A stretch of DNA of 64,000 bases from Draconibacterium orientale (GTDB lineage Bacteria; Bacteroidota; Bacteroidia; Bacteroidales; Prolixibacteraceae): contig NZ_CP007451.1 in assembly GCF_000626635.1 (NCBI RefSeq), positions 1,674,001 to 1,738,000 of the forward strand. The letters run 5' to 3'. Below are positions 20,347 to 29,249 of the stretch, in pieces. The translations under genes and the position numbers were made by a program. The notes below the pieces were generated by a model. The model had not been told where the DNA came from, did no database searches, and saw only the letters and a list, made by a program, of their open reading frames with translations. Within the stretch, counting starts at the first letter, position 1, and each line of letters starts with the position of its first letter.

Positions 20347-22748
20347 CACTTTCCCAGGTTTAATTCGTCATCAGGAACAATTTCCAGGTCATCGAGTTCA
20401 ATATCTTCTTCTTCATCGTAAATATGAAGCAATGGTTCTTTAAAGGCTTCGGTTGTTGTAAGCCGCTCGAGGCCCGACAATAACGATGGCAGCAATATCA
20501 GGTTTGAGGTTACAGCAACCAACAAGGTTAACGAAACCAAAATTCCCATGGCCTGTGTTCCGCCGAAATTTGAAATAGTAAAAATTCCGAAACCAAAGAA
20601 CAGCACCACCGAAGTATACAACATACTAACACCGGTTTCTTTTAAGGCAATTACCACCGATTTCCGGATGTCCCAGTTGGTCATATTCAGCTCCTGCCGG
20701 TATTTGGCCAAAAAGTGAATCGTATTATCAACCGAAATACCAAAGGCAATACTAAATACCAGAATGGTTGAGGCCTTTATCGGAATTCCCGTAAATCCCA
20801 TTACCGCCGCCGTAAATATCAGCGGAATAATGTTCGGTGTCAGCGATAAAATCACCATTCTCCACGACGAGAACATAATGGCCATAAATGTGGATATCAA
20901 TAAAATAGCCAGGCCCAAACTCGAAAAAAGGTTCTTTAATAGATACTGGTTTCCTTTAAACGCAATAATACTCGATCCGCTAATGGTTACATCGTATTTG
21001 TCGGTAGTAAATATCGAGTCGATATCGGCATTAAACTGCGTATATAATTCTTCCATTCGTTTGGTGCCCACATCTTTTACGCGAATGCTGATACGCGTAA
21101 TTTGCCGCGTGCTATCCATAAACGAATGTAACAATCCGGCATTCTCTTCGCCCGTTGCGGCATATTGCAGAATAAAGTTTTTTTCGCGGTTATTGGGCAC
21201 ACTGTAGTAGCGCTCGTGGCCATTATAAAAGGCTTGCTTGGCAAACTTTAACAGATTAAGCAAGGAGATGGATGCCGACAATTCAGGATATTCGGCCAGG
21301 CGTTCTTCCAACTGCTCTATTTTCTGGAAAGTGCTGAGCTGCATTACGCCCTGTGGCTTTTTGGTGTCCACCATAATTTCCAAAGGCATCAGGCCGTTAA
21401 AGTTGCTTTCAAAAAATTTCAGATCGACATACACTGGATCATCTTCCGGGATATCATCGAGCATATAACCCGAACTTTTCATCAGGGTAATTCCGTAAAT
21501 GCTTACCACAATTATACCGATGGTAGCAAAATAAACCACCTGACGGTAATTTTGGGTAATGTGCATCAGTTTACGGATTATCGAGGTAACAAGCTTATTA
21601 TCGAGGTGACCAACGTGGCGCGACGAAGGCGGTCCGATAAAACTGAATATAATTGGAATAAGCAGCAACGAAAGGATAAAAAGCCCCAAAATATTCAGCG
21701 AGGCAATGATACCAAACTGACGCAAAATATCGCTCTTTACAATAATAAATGTAGCAAATCCCGAAGCCGTGGTGAGGTTGGTTAAAAAGGTAGCGTTACC
21801 AATTTTAATGATCACCCGCTGCAGCGCTTTTATTTTATTTCCGTGGCTAACGTATTCGTGGTGGAATTTATTCAGCATGTAAATACTGTTCGGAATTCCG
21901 ATAACAATTAGCAAAGGCGGTATCATTCCGCTTAACAGGGTAATTTTGTAGCCAAACAGCGACAACATTCCCATGGCCCAGATAACACCAACGATTACAA
22001 TAAGCACCGGAACAAAAACAGCTTTAAACGACCGGAAAAACAGGAACAAAACCACGATACAAATCAACAGCGCCAGCCCACTGAACATATACAGCTCGCG
22101 CTTAATTTTTACCGAGTTTACTACCCTAATGTAGGGCATACCCGAATAATGAAGCTTCACATCTTCTTTCTGCTCGAAATTATGGCAAACCTCCTGAATT
22201 CCGGCAACCAGCTCTTCGCGCTCCTTACTTGCCATTTTATCTTTGTTTACCGTAATGGCCAGCAGATAGGTGTCGGTTTCGTCGTTATAAACCAGCTTGC
22301 GGTAAAAGGGCAGCCGCTTAAATTCGGCCACGCAAGCATCCAGTTCTTCCTGCGTTGAAATCGTATCCGGAAAGGTGTTTACAACTTCAAACTTCTTTTC
22401 GTCCTTGTTTTTTTCAAGGTTATAGGTGTTTGATACCGAAAGCAAATTTTCAACGCCATCCACCTTTTTCAAATCATTACACAGCGATTTCCATGCATTA
22501 AAATGATCGAGGCGAAAAAAATTCGTGTCCTGCACTCCAACAATGATCAGGTTCCCCTCCTGACCAAATACTTTTACAAAATTCTGATAATCTTTATAGG
22601 CTTGATCTTTCTTGGGCAGCAATGACGCATACTCGTACGACATTTCCACCTTTCGGGCATGATAGCCCAAAAAGACAGTAATAACAGCCAAAACTGAAAG
22701 AAAGAGGATCCGATTCCTAAGGATTACTCTGGATAGTTTAATCCACAT
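20346..22748 (-). CDS. RND/MMPL-family exporter (Patched/HpnN-like)
   Basis: An 800-residue inner-membrane protein with the RND layout: a helix at about 13-30, a periplasmic domain to about 215, five helices at about 217-380 with the sterol-sensing-like part (GIPNSIYMLNKF), a helix near 408, a second periplasmic domain, and a final helix bundle at about 620-765 (FGISVDNTIHFLAKYR). This is the MMPL/Patched branch, which moves lipids or other hydrophobic molecules, not the AcrB-type drug pumps. The C-terminus is an acidic tail (EEEDIELDDLEIVPDDELNLGK). The TGATG coupling to a prenyl synthase suggests an isoprenoid-linked cargo, by inference only. Confidence 0.9.
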   Translation of the reverse strand: MWIKLSRVILRNRILFLSVLAVITVFLGYHARKVEMSYEYASLLPKKDQAYKDYQNFVKVFGQEGNLIIVGVQDTNFFRLDHFNAWKSLCNDLKKVDGVENLLSVSNTYNLEKNKDEKKFEVVNTFPDTISTQEELDACVAEFKRLPFYRKLVYNDETDTYLLAITVNKDKMASKEREELVAGIQEVCHNFEQKEDVKLHYSGMPYIRVVNSVKIKRELYMFSGLALLICIVVLFLFFRSFKAVFVPVLIVIVGVIWAMGMLSLFGYKITLLSGMIPPLLIVIGIPNSIYMLNKFHHEYVSHGNKIKALQRVIIKIGNATFLTNLTTASGFATFIIVKSDILRQFGIIASLNILGLFILSLLLIPIIFSFIGPPSSRHVGHLDNKLVTSIIRKLMHITQNYRQVVYFATIGIIVVSIYGITLMKSSGYMLDDIPEDDPVYVDLKFFESNFNGLMPLEIMVDTKKPQGVMQLSTFQKIEQLEERLAEYPELSASISLLNLLKFAKQAFYNGHERYYSVPNNREKNFILQYAATGEENAGLLHSFMDSTRQITRISIRVKDVGTKRMEELYTQFNADIDSIFTTDKYDVTISGSSIIAFKGNQYLLKNLFSSLGLAILLISTFMAIMFSSWRMVILSLTPNIIPLIFTAAVMGFTGIPIKASTILVFSIAFGISVDNTIHFLAKYRQELNMTNWDIRKSVVIALKETGVSMLYTSVVLFFGFGIFTISNFGGTQAMGILVSLTLLVAVTSNLILLPSLLSGLERLTTTEAFKEPLLHIYDEEEDIELDDLEIVPDDELNLGK

Positions 22749-23258
22749 GTTTAAATTTCTAAATAAGCGACGAAAGTATATAAATTCCTGAGTTTTGAAA
22801 AATGCTTTAATCCAAGGTTAAGCGAATTTAAAACTTTTTAAAATTCATCATTCCATTTCAGAAATAGCAATGACACTTTCGGCCGTTCGGAATAAAAGGT
22901 AGCCCCCGGCAATGGCCGGTGTCGAAATCGCGGTCTGTTCCAATTTATTCGTTGCTAAAAATTATACCCAAACCATTTTACAACTCTCATTTTGCCTTTG
23001 CTAATTTAGTGAAAGTTGACCGTTCTTAAAACTTTGATTTTTAATTTTTACGGCATGCATTTTAATCTTTCCTAACCGGGAAGCAATTTGTATATGGCAA
23101 TCGGAAAGAAAACCATAATCATTTGTGGATCACCTGCTGAAACCCCTACCCGGCATTTTGGGTATAAAGACATGAAACCAAAATACTGGAAAACCAACTA
23201 CCCATTGTTTGCATACAATTGATGAATTCCGGCTAAAAACTAATCGAGAACTAATAGC
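22749..23258. other. Intergenic region with a gene remnant
   Basis: This 510-bp stretch separates the RND exporter (minus) from the propeller protein gene (plus). It holds the C-terminal remnant of a PQQ-propeller gene (22848-22961) and otherwise AT-rich DNA. A 42-codon ATG frame at 23094-23222 has no features that support it. Confidence 0.6.
22848..22961 (-). pseudogene. C-terminal remnant of a PQQ-type beta-propeller protein
   Basis: On the minus strand the frame ending at the TGA 22850-22848 reads LATNKLEQTAISTPAIAGG followed by YLLFRTAESVIAISEME. This is the characteristic last blade of outer-membrane PQQ-like (BamB/quinoprotein-type) propellers, which end in 'TPA.AG..L..RT...L..I'. It is cut off upstream by an in-frame TAA about 37 codons back and has no start codon. 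Only the last blade survives, so it is a decayed gene. Confidence 0.6.
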
Positions 23259-24440
23259 ATGCGAAAAACACTGATCTACACCATTGTTTTTTATTTTGCC
23301 AGCCTCGCTTTCTCGTTTGCGCAAATACCCGAACCTCAGTGGCAAAAACAATCGGGCGCCAGGGGCTGCGACTTCTATACCGATATTATTGAAGATGCCA
23401 ACAAAGGTTACGCTGTTACAGGCGCAATAAAAGTTTCGGGTCGTTCCTTCGATTTTCAGCTGATTCGTTTTGCAGAAAACGGCGATACGCTTTGGACAAA
23501 AACCATCGGAACAGAAAAAAAGGAAATTCCGAAGCGCCTAACACAGCTCACCGACAAAAGCTATGTTTTGCTGGGCACTTCTTACGAGGGCGAAAAGCAA
23601 AGTTGCCTTTTGGTGCGGCTGGATGAAAACGGAACGAAGCTATGGGAAAAAACATTAGCCCCACAATACCTGTCGGTTGACGATATTATTTCGCTGCCTG
23701 AAAACCGCTTTGCCATTGCCGGCTCGAAAAGCGAAAACCCCGACGATCCTAAGGTTTTAATGGCCACGCTGAACGAAAATGGAGAAATAACTATGGAGCA
23801 ATTATTCATGACCAACATGTCGGGGTGTGCGCGGGCAATAAAAAAACTTCCCAACGGCGATTATGCCCTGGCTGCACAAATTAGCGAAACCGGCAAAAAC
23901 AATTGCGATATAGTGGCTATACGCGTTAGTAATGCAGGAAAAGCAAAATGGTTTTCGTGGATTAAAACGCCCGACCAAAAGGTATGGCCCGAATGTATTT
24001 GCTGCTCGCCCGACAGTGCTTTAATGATTGTTGGCTGGAACGGGAAATGTTTAAACGACATTAACTCGGCCGATCCCATTTTTGATTACGATCTGGTTTT
24101 GAACAAAATCGATGCAAGCGGCGAAATTTTGTGGACCAAAAGTGTTGATCGCGAAGGCTCGGAAGGCGGAAATGCCCTTACCATTCGGCCCGATGGCTCT
24201 TTTATGGTTGCCGGAATTAAAGCCACATCGTTTCTCGGAAAAGTTGGGCCTTGGTTATTAAACATCGATCCGGATGGCAACGAGCTAAACGAAAAATTAC
24301 TGAACCTGCATTTTAATAACGATAACGCTTCGCGAATTATAAACAGCTCCGACGGTGGTTTTGTAGTAATTGGCCCGGGGCTGCAAGACGAAACCAACAC
24401 CCGAAGCGACGGCTGGATTATAAAGTTTGGTGCTTTGTAA
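23259..24440 (+). CDS. Secreted beta-propeller-like repeat protein, function unknown
   Basis: A 393-residue protein with a clear signal peptide (MRKTLIYTIVFYFASLAFSF, then AQ). The mature part consists of about seven imperfect repeats of the type 'D/GGY.VTG....G..D..L.R....G..LW.K'. Examples are DTLWTKTIG near residue 83, TKLWEKTL near 129, ILWTKSVD near 289 and DGGFVVIGPG near 365. This pattern folds as a propeller in many secreted Bacteroidota proteins of unknown role. I see no enzyme motif and no type IX sorting domain at the C-terminus. It lies close to a remnant of another propeller gene and converges on the HEAT-repeat gene. Confidence 0.7.
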   Translation: MRKTLIYTIVFYFASLAFSFAQIPEPQWQKQSGARGCDFYTDIIEDANKGYAVTGAIKVSGRSFDFQLIRFAENGDTLWTKTIGTEKKEIPKRLTQLTDKSYVLLGTSYEGEKQSCLLVRLDENGTKLWEKTLAPQYLSVDDIISLPENRFAIAGSKSENPDDPKVLMATLNENGEITMEQLFMTNMSGCARAIKKLPNGDYALAAQISETGKNNCDIVAIRVSNAGKAKWFSWIKTPDQKVWPECICCSPDSALMIVGWNGKCLNDINSADPIFDYDLVLNKIDASGEILWTKSVDREGSEGGNALTIRPDGSFMVAGIKATSFLGKVGPWLLNIDPDGNELNEKLLNLHFNNDNASRIINSSDGGFVVIGPGLQDETNTRSDGWIIKFGAL

Positions 24441-24470
24441 CAAGAACTTATACCAATTCTTTTTACACCA

Positions 24471-25403
24471 TCAATAGGAATTATTTAACTCCCGGATTAC
24501 CCAACGGGCATTGTTCCGCACCACCTCCGCTGAATCGTTTTGTAAAACCACCAGTTGTTTCAGCACCTCCTCTTTATTCAACTTTGTTAGCGCTATGGCG
24601 CTTTCAGTGCGAACCAGCCAACTTTCACTTTTCAAAGCCTCGCAAAAAAACGGAATGTTAGCTGAATTGATTCGCTGAGACAATACATAAACAATTCGCC
24701 ACTGCACTTCTTCATCAATATCGGGCAAATAATAAACCGACAATAAAAGATCGGCATTTAGCGACGACGCGCTTATTAAACTGTCGATTGCCAAATTGGC
24801 TGTCATCCAATCCTCGCCCTGCAATGCGTTCAGGTACCAGTTGGTTGATTCGCCGGGACGAAGAAATGCGAGTTTTTGCAAGGCATTCCGCTGAATATGT
24901 CCATCCTGCGTTTGATAAAGTTCGTAAAAAGCACGGTAAGCCATGGCCGTATCGGCACTAAGAAGCAGATGGGCAATATTCGATTTGTAAAATTGATTTT
25001 CGAAGCCGGAGAACAACTCCCACAATTTAGTATTTACATGCGATAAGTCGAAACCCGATAATCCGGCAGTTGTCCGGTTTCTGATTTCCGGCGCTTCATT
25101 CTCATCGAATAAAATTTCAAGAGCAGGCTCCACCCACTGTTCCGAATGAATCGTATTAAGCGTTGTCATTATAATTCGCCGGTTCCACAGACTCAGGCTT
25201 GTATCCCGGGCATTTTCAATAAGAGCCGCCACGGCTGGTTCACCAATTTTAATTAAAGGTTCTGCATAAGTATTCCACTCCCTTCCGGCCGTTCGCATTT
25301 TATTTACCAACGAATCGATTTCAGATTGTTGATTTTGTGCCCGAATATTTAGTGAAAAAATCAGAAGTACTGCACTTATTGCGGTTATCACACCCTTTTT
25401 CAT
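24471..25403 (-). CDS. Exported HEAT-repeat protein, function unknown
   Basis: A 310-residue protein. I place the start at the ATG at 25403, which gives MKKGVITAISAVLLIFSLNI followed by RAQ, a good signal peptide. An ATG 17 codons further upstream would bury the signal behind a charged stretch and overlap the previous gene. The rest is helical, with HEAT-like repeats (for example PAVAALIEN, EIRNRTTAGLSG, LVRTESAIALTKL and EVVRNNARWVIREL near the end). Such repeats make protein-binding scaffolds. It starts one base after the stop of the upstream gene, so the two are co-translated. Confidence 0.7.
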   Translation of the reverse strand: MKKGVITAISAVLLIFSLNIRAQNQQSEIDSLVNKMRTAGREWNTYAEPLIKIGEPAVAALIENARDTSLSLWNRRIIMTTLNTIHSEQWVEPALEILFDENEAPEIRNRTTAGLSGFDLSHVNTKLWELFSGFENQFYKSNIAHLLLSADTAMAYRAFYELYQTQDGHIQRNALQKLAFLRPGESTNWYLNALQGEDWMTANLAIDSLISASSLNADLLLSVYYLPDIDEEVQWRIVYVLSQRINSANIPFFCEALKSESWLVRTESAIALTKLNKEEVLKQLVVLQNDSAEVVRNNARWVIRELNNSY

Positions 25404-25404
25404 T

Positions 25405-26415
25405 TTACTCCGGATTTTCGGTGAAGTGCGCAATGAAGTATCCGTATAAATCACCGTTGGCAGATTGGTGAAGTTCGTTAATCGATTTTAAGCCAAACAA
25501 AGAAGCAACTGTAACCGGATCAACCCGATATTCGTTATGGCCTTCGTAAAACCCGTAGCGGTTAATGTAAAACAACACCATCTCTCCGGTGTGCAAATAC
25601 GAGAGTTCTTTTTTTAGCTGTTTCATTTGTTCGGCTGATAAGTACTTGTATTTCTCGTTCAGAAATTCCTGTTCCTCATCAGTAAGTTCACGCCATATTT
25701 CCAAGTGTCCTGTTCCAAGAATCTCATCGTTAAAAATCGATTCCTGCCAGCCCCTGCTTCCCTGAACCTTAAATTCCAACTCTTTTCCGTTGTAAAAAAA
25801 CGATGCCAACTGCAAGCAGGAATCTGGTTCTTGTTCCGCGTTGTATTGCTCCTGATAGTGCATGGCATTCCAGAAATGAAACAATGGTCGGGCCATATCG
25901 GGATGTGTAAGCCCAAGTTTTTCCACCGTTTGATTATCCGCCCATATCACCGACATTATGGTTTCATCGTCTGCAACAAAACCAACACCCGACGATCCCC
26001 AGGGCCGCGCATCAACGGTTATCTTTGCCACCGATAATCCGGTAATCGTTTTTGCATTGGCCAACTCTTCAGTAGTATGAATTCCTGTTTCGGCAAAATG
26101 AGGAAAGTCTTCGCCATCCGCTTTTAACTGGTTACCCTTTCCAGATAATCCTTGTTTATAATCGAAAGGCTCTCCGTTTTCAACCGTCACATCCATGCAA
26201 GTGTATTTGTTTGCAGCTGTTTTAAATAGTATAAACTCTCGGCTGCCATCCGAAACAACCGGCGAGGGCAAGTCTGGCTTTTCGTTTACACAGGCCGGCG
26301 CTTTAATCAGTTTTTCAGAACTTACTGTCGGAAGTTGGTGCTTATACGAATGCTGTGCCTGCAAGAAACAAACAGCCGGCAGCAGCATAACAAGGGTCAA
26401 AATGGTCTTTGTCAT
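25405..26415 (-). CDS. Exported protein of unknown function
   Basis: A 336-residue protein with a signal peptide (MTKTILTLVMLLPAVCFLQ, then AQ). I do not recognise the family. The sequence has recurring aromatic and charged residues (HFWNAMHYQEQ near 186, FINRYGFYEGHNEYRVDP-type segment near 288) and no Cys-based or metal-site motif that I can name. It sits between the secreted methyltransferase gene (24 bases upstream) and the HEAT-repeat gene (1 base downstream). All three products are exported, and the spacing indicates one transcript. Confidence 0.65.
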   Translation of the reverse strand: MTKTILTLVMLLPAVCFLQAQHSYKHQLPTVSSEKLIKAPACVNEKPDLPSPVVSDGSREFILFKTAANKYTCMDVTVENGEPFDYKQGLSGKGNQLKADGEDFPHFAETGIHTTEELANAKTITGLSVAKITVDARPWGSSGVGFVADDETIMSVIWADNQTVEKLGLTHPDMARPLFHFWNAMHYQEQYNAEQEPDSCLQLASFFYNGKELEFKVQGSRGWQESIFNDEILGTGHLEIWRELTDEEQEFLNEKYKYLSAEQMKQLKKELSYLHTGEMVLFYINRYGFYEGHNEYRVDPVTVASLFGLKSINELHQSANGDLYGYFIAHFTENPE

Positions 26416-26439
26416 TTTAATTAAGGATTAATTATTCCA

Positions 26440-27141
26440 CTAATACTTTGCCCCCCGCTCATCAAGCATCGGCACAAAACGCACAGGTAACACATCTTTC
26501 TTCCTTATCTTTCCTTTCTTTTTCTGCAGCAGAACCAGCTTTTGGATGTTGCCGGCTCCCACCGGAATAATCATACTCCCTCCTTCAGCCAGTTGCTCCT
26601 GCAAAGGTTCGGGCACGTGCGAGGGCGAACAAGTTACAATTATGGCATCGAAAGGCGCTTTTTCGGGCCAGCCCAAATAGCCATCGCCAACCCTACTATA
26701 TATATTGTTGTATTCCAGTTTACGGAAAACCTTTGTTGCCGATTTGCTTAACTCTTCAAAAAGTTCGATGGTAAACACCGAATCGCACAATTGCGCCAAA
26801 ATAGCTGCCTGGTAGCCCGAGCCGGTTCCAATTTCCAAAACCTGGTCTGACCGTTTAAGTTCTAAAATCTCTGTCATGTAGGCAACAACATAGGGCTGCG
26901 AAATGGTTTGCCCTTCGTTTATTGGCAAAGGCCCATCGGCGTAGGACCATTTCTTATACTCGGGCAAAACAAATTCGTGCCGCGGAACCAGTTGAAATGC
27001 ACTTAAAACCATATCGTTGCTAATTCCCCGGTTTTTAAGCTGCACTTCCACCATTTTTTGCCGCTCGTAAAAAAATGCATCGTTTTGCGCACTACATTCC
27101 ACTGCTGTTATTAAGCCTACAATTAAAACCAGTAACCTCAT
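26440..27141 (-). CDS. pcm: Protein-L-isoaspartate O-methyltransferase with signal peptide
   Basis: A 233-residue protein whose body is a standard PIMT. It has VPRHEFVLPEY near residue 52, ISQPYVVAYMTE near 80, the SAM-binding loop EIGTGSGYQAAILAQL near 101 and DAIIVTCSP near 166. These enzymes use S-adenosylmethionine to repair isoaspartyl residues. Unusually, the first 19 residues (MRLLVLIVGLITAVECSAQ) form a signal peptide, so the enzyme should work outside the cytoplasm, where SAM is not normally available. It heads a set of three genes for exported proteins. The methyltransferase assignment is firm; the location is inferred from the leader. Confidence 0.9.
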   Translation of the reverse strand: MRLLVLIVGLITAVECSAQNDAFFYERQKMVEVQLKNRGISNDMVLSAFQLVPRHEFVLPEYKKWSYADGPLPINEGQTISQPYVVAYMTEILELKRSDQVLEIGTGSGYQAAILAQLCDSVFTIELFEELSKSATKVFRKLEYNNIYSRVGDGYLGWPEKAPFDAIIVTCSPSHVPEPLQEQLAEGGSMIIPVGAGNIQKLVLLQKKKGKIRKKDVLPVRFVPMLDERGAKY

Positions 27142-27325
27142 CGTATAAACTATCTGTCACAGCCTCAAATTATTAACGAAAGCGGTTTTATGAAGGTTAC
27201 TGCTGAATGACTATTCCTGTCATTTTTCAATGTAAACTAATCGTTAATCAGAAGTTGTTTTTTTAGCAAAAATTAACAAATCTGACATTAGTCATGATTC
27301 GTGAATTTTTTCTTTATTTATCCTT

Positions 27326-27346
27326 GTCCTATCTTTTCTATAGGAC
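27326..27346 (+). promoter_or_regulatory. Perfect inverted repeat over the yceI promoter
   Basis: GTCCTAT and ATAGGAC form a perfect 7-bp inverted repeat around a 7-base centre. The left arm overlaps TATCTTTT, one base from the -7 consensus, 28 bases before the yceI ATG. It is a good operator candidate. The Rrf2 regulator encoded downstream in the same cluster is the obvious suspect, which is inference. Confidence 0.5.
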
Positions 27347-27373
27347 TTATAGTTTTAGTAGTCACGAAAAAAA

Positions 27374-27970
27374 ATGAAAACGTACCACAAATTGATTATA
27401 AGCCTATTTGCTATCCTTTTAGCAAGTAACTTATCGGTAGCTCAAGTAAGCTACCAGGAAAATGAGAGCAACAGTAAACTAATGGTTACCGGAACTTCAT
27501 CGATCCACGACTGGGAAATGGCGGTTGAAGATTACGACTGTTTAGTATCGGCTTCGGCAAATGAAAATCAGGAAATTTCGATCGAATCCATCAAATTTTC
27601 GTGCTTAGCCGAGAGTATTATAGCCCATAACAAAATTATGGACAACAAAGCGCACAAAGCACTCGATTCTGACAACCATCCGAAGATCAGTTTTAGTGCT
27701 GGCGGAACTGTTTCGGCAACAGCCAACTCGGTTACCAAAACAAAAGGAAAACTTCAGATTGCGGGTAAAGAAAAAGAAGTTGAGTTGGAGTTTACCTTAG
27801 CTGAAGCACAAGCCGACCAGTTTAAAGTTAGCGGAAAAATCCCGGTAAAAATGAGGGATTTTGGCATTGAACCGCCAACCGCGATGATGGGAACCCTTAA
27901 AACCGGCGACGAAGTAGTTATCCATTTCGACATTGTTTTACAAAACATGCCAACCGGTAACGCAAAGTAA
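27374..27970 (+). CDS. YceI-family lipid-binding protein (periplasmic)
   Basis: A 198-residue protein with a signal peptide ending SNLSVAQ. The mature part has the YceI lipocalin-like features GTSSIHDWEM near residue 37, HKALDSDNHPKISF near 93, GKLQIAGKEKEVEL near 126 and the ending MRDFGIEPPTAMMGTLKTGD near 159. YceI proteins bind amphiphilic or isoprenoid ligands in the periplasm. It is followed by a porin-like gene and by a second, frameshifted YceI gene, with an Rrf2 regulator at the end. This suggests one regulated envelope or redox cluster. The exact ligand is unknown. Confidence 0.9.
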   Translation: MKTYHKLIISLFAILLASNLSVAQVSYQENESNSKLMVTGTSSIHDWEMAVEDYDCLVSASANENQEISIESIKFSCLAESIIAHNKIMDNKAHKALDSDNHPKISFSAGGTVSATANSVTKTKGKLQIAGKEKEVELEFTLAEAQADQFKVSGKIPVKMRDFGIEPPTAMMGTLKTGDEVVIHFDIVLQNMPTGNAK

Positions 27971-28022
27971 CACCACACCACATATTTTATTGATATATAA
28001 CCATTTAAAATTTAATTAGAAA

Positions 28023-29186
28023 ATGAAAAAGTTAGCATTATTATTAACAGTCTTCCTGATTGGATCTGTGGCTTACGGACAATTTGAAAAAGCCAAACTT
28101 GATCCTACGACTTTCGAAGAAGTGAAAGTTAAAGTTGGAGGCGATTTTGCTATTCAGTTGCAGATGCTCGATCATGAAGCCGATGTGGAATTGATCGACC
28201 TGAAACATAACTTCAATTTACCAACTGCAAACCTGAGCATCACTACCGATTTGGCTCCTGGTATTCAGCTGTACATTAACAACTACATGTCGTCTCGCCA
28301 CCACAACGAGGCCTGGGTTGAAGGTGGATACCTGATTATTGATTACATGCCTTTCCTGAAAGGCAGTGAGAAACTGATGCAATACCTGACCATTAAAGCA
28401 GGTGTTATGATGCCGGATTATGGCGATGCACACTATTTCCGCAGTAACAACGGTAATGTAATTAACAACCCTTTTGTGGGTAACTGGATTATGGATGCTT
28501 TTACCAGCAATCCGGGAATGGAATTCATGTTCAGAAAAGACGGTTTTATTGCCGTTGCAGGCGTAAACAACGGACGTATGAACTACGGACGTGCTAACGA
28601 CATTGGCGAAGATCTTGCCTTTAACTGGAAACTGGCGTACGACAAAAACATTAACGACGATTTACGCGTTCGTGCCTCACTTTCAGGATTCCACGCTCCA
28701 GACGGACACAGTGGCGCTTACCTATGGGATGGCGACCGTGCCGGTGCACGTTACTACAACGTAATGCAAACAGCTGCAGCCGAAGGCGACAATTTCCGTT
28801 CAGGACGATGGAGCCCGGGCAGTGGCCAAACGGAACTGAACAGCTACATGGCCAACGTATTCGTACAATACAAAGGACTTGAGGTATTTGGTATTTACGA
28901 AACCATGAACGGCGTAAAACAAAATGCCGACCAGGATTTTACACAAACAGCTATTCAGGCCTTATACCGCATAGGAAGCTTTTACGTTGGAACACGCTAC
29001 AACCACGTTTCTGATGGTCTTGACTCGGAAGTTAACCGCACCAACATTGGTGGTGGCTGGTTTATGACTCCCAACGTAGTTGTAAAACTCGACTATGTGA
29101 ATCAAAAATATGATGGACCTGCTCACGGAGAGATTGATGGAGGGAAATTTAATGGCCTTGTATTAGAAGCAGCCATTTCATTTTAA
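28023..29186 (+). CDS. Outer-membrane porin-like beta-barrel protein
   Basis: A 387-residue protein with a signal peptide (MKKLALLLTVFLIGSVAYGQ). It has the alternating aromatic and polar pattern of an outer-membrane barrel and ends in Phe (EAAISF), the usual barrel C-terminus. Segments such as PGIQLYINNYMSSRHHNEAW, IKAGVMMPDYGDAHYFRSNNG and FYVGTRYNHVSDGL resemble phosphate-selective-porin-like and maltoporin-like barrels of Bacteroidota. It lies 52 bases after yceI and is followed by a hairpin, so the pair is probably one transcript. Substrate is not predictable. Confidence 0.75.
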   Translation: MKKLALLLTVFLIGSVAYGQFEKAKLDPTTFEEVKVKVGGDFAIQLQMLDHEADVELIDLKHNFNLPTANLSITTDLAPGIQLYINNYMSSRHHNEAWVEGGYLIIDYMPFLKGSEKLMQYLTIKAGVMMPDYGDAHYFRSNNGNVINNPFVGNWIMDAFTSNPGMEFMFRKDGFIAVAGVNNGRMNYGRANDIGEDLAFNWKLAYDKNINDDLRVRASLSGFHAPDGHSGAYLWDGDRAGARYYNVMQTAAAEGDNFRSGRWSPGSGQTELNSYMANVFVQYKGLEVFGIYETMNGVKQNADQDFTQTAIQALYRIGSFYVGTRYNHVSDGLDSEVNRTNIGGGWFMTPNVVVKLDYVNQKYDGPAHGEIDGGKFNGLVLEAAISF

Positions 29187-29209
29187 ACTGAACCGTTTGA
29201 GAAAAAATT

Positions 29210-29237
29210 GGAATGCCCGTATTGTTGCGGGCATTCC
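29210..29237 (+). terminator. Hairpin after the porin gene
   Basis: GGAATGCCCG pairs perfectly with CGGGCATTCC around an 8-base loop, 24 bases after the porin stop. No T tract follows on the plus strand, while A6 precedes it. It may be a partial terminator or a processing stem between the porin and the next gene. Confidence 0.6.
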
Positions 29238-29249
29238 TAAACTCCTTAC

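Noticed and set aside
23094-23222. Small 42-codon ATG frame upstream of the propeller gene
   Set aside because: No promoter box, no recognisable motif and no conserved context; likely chance.
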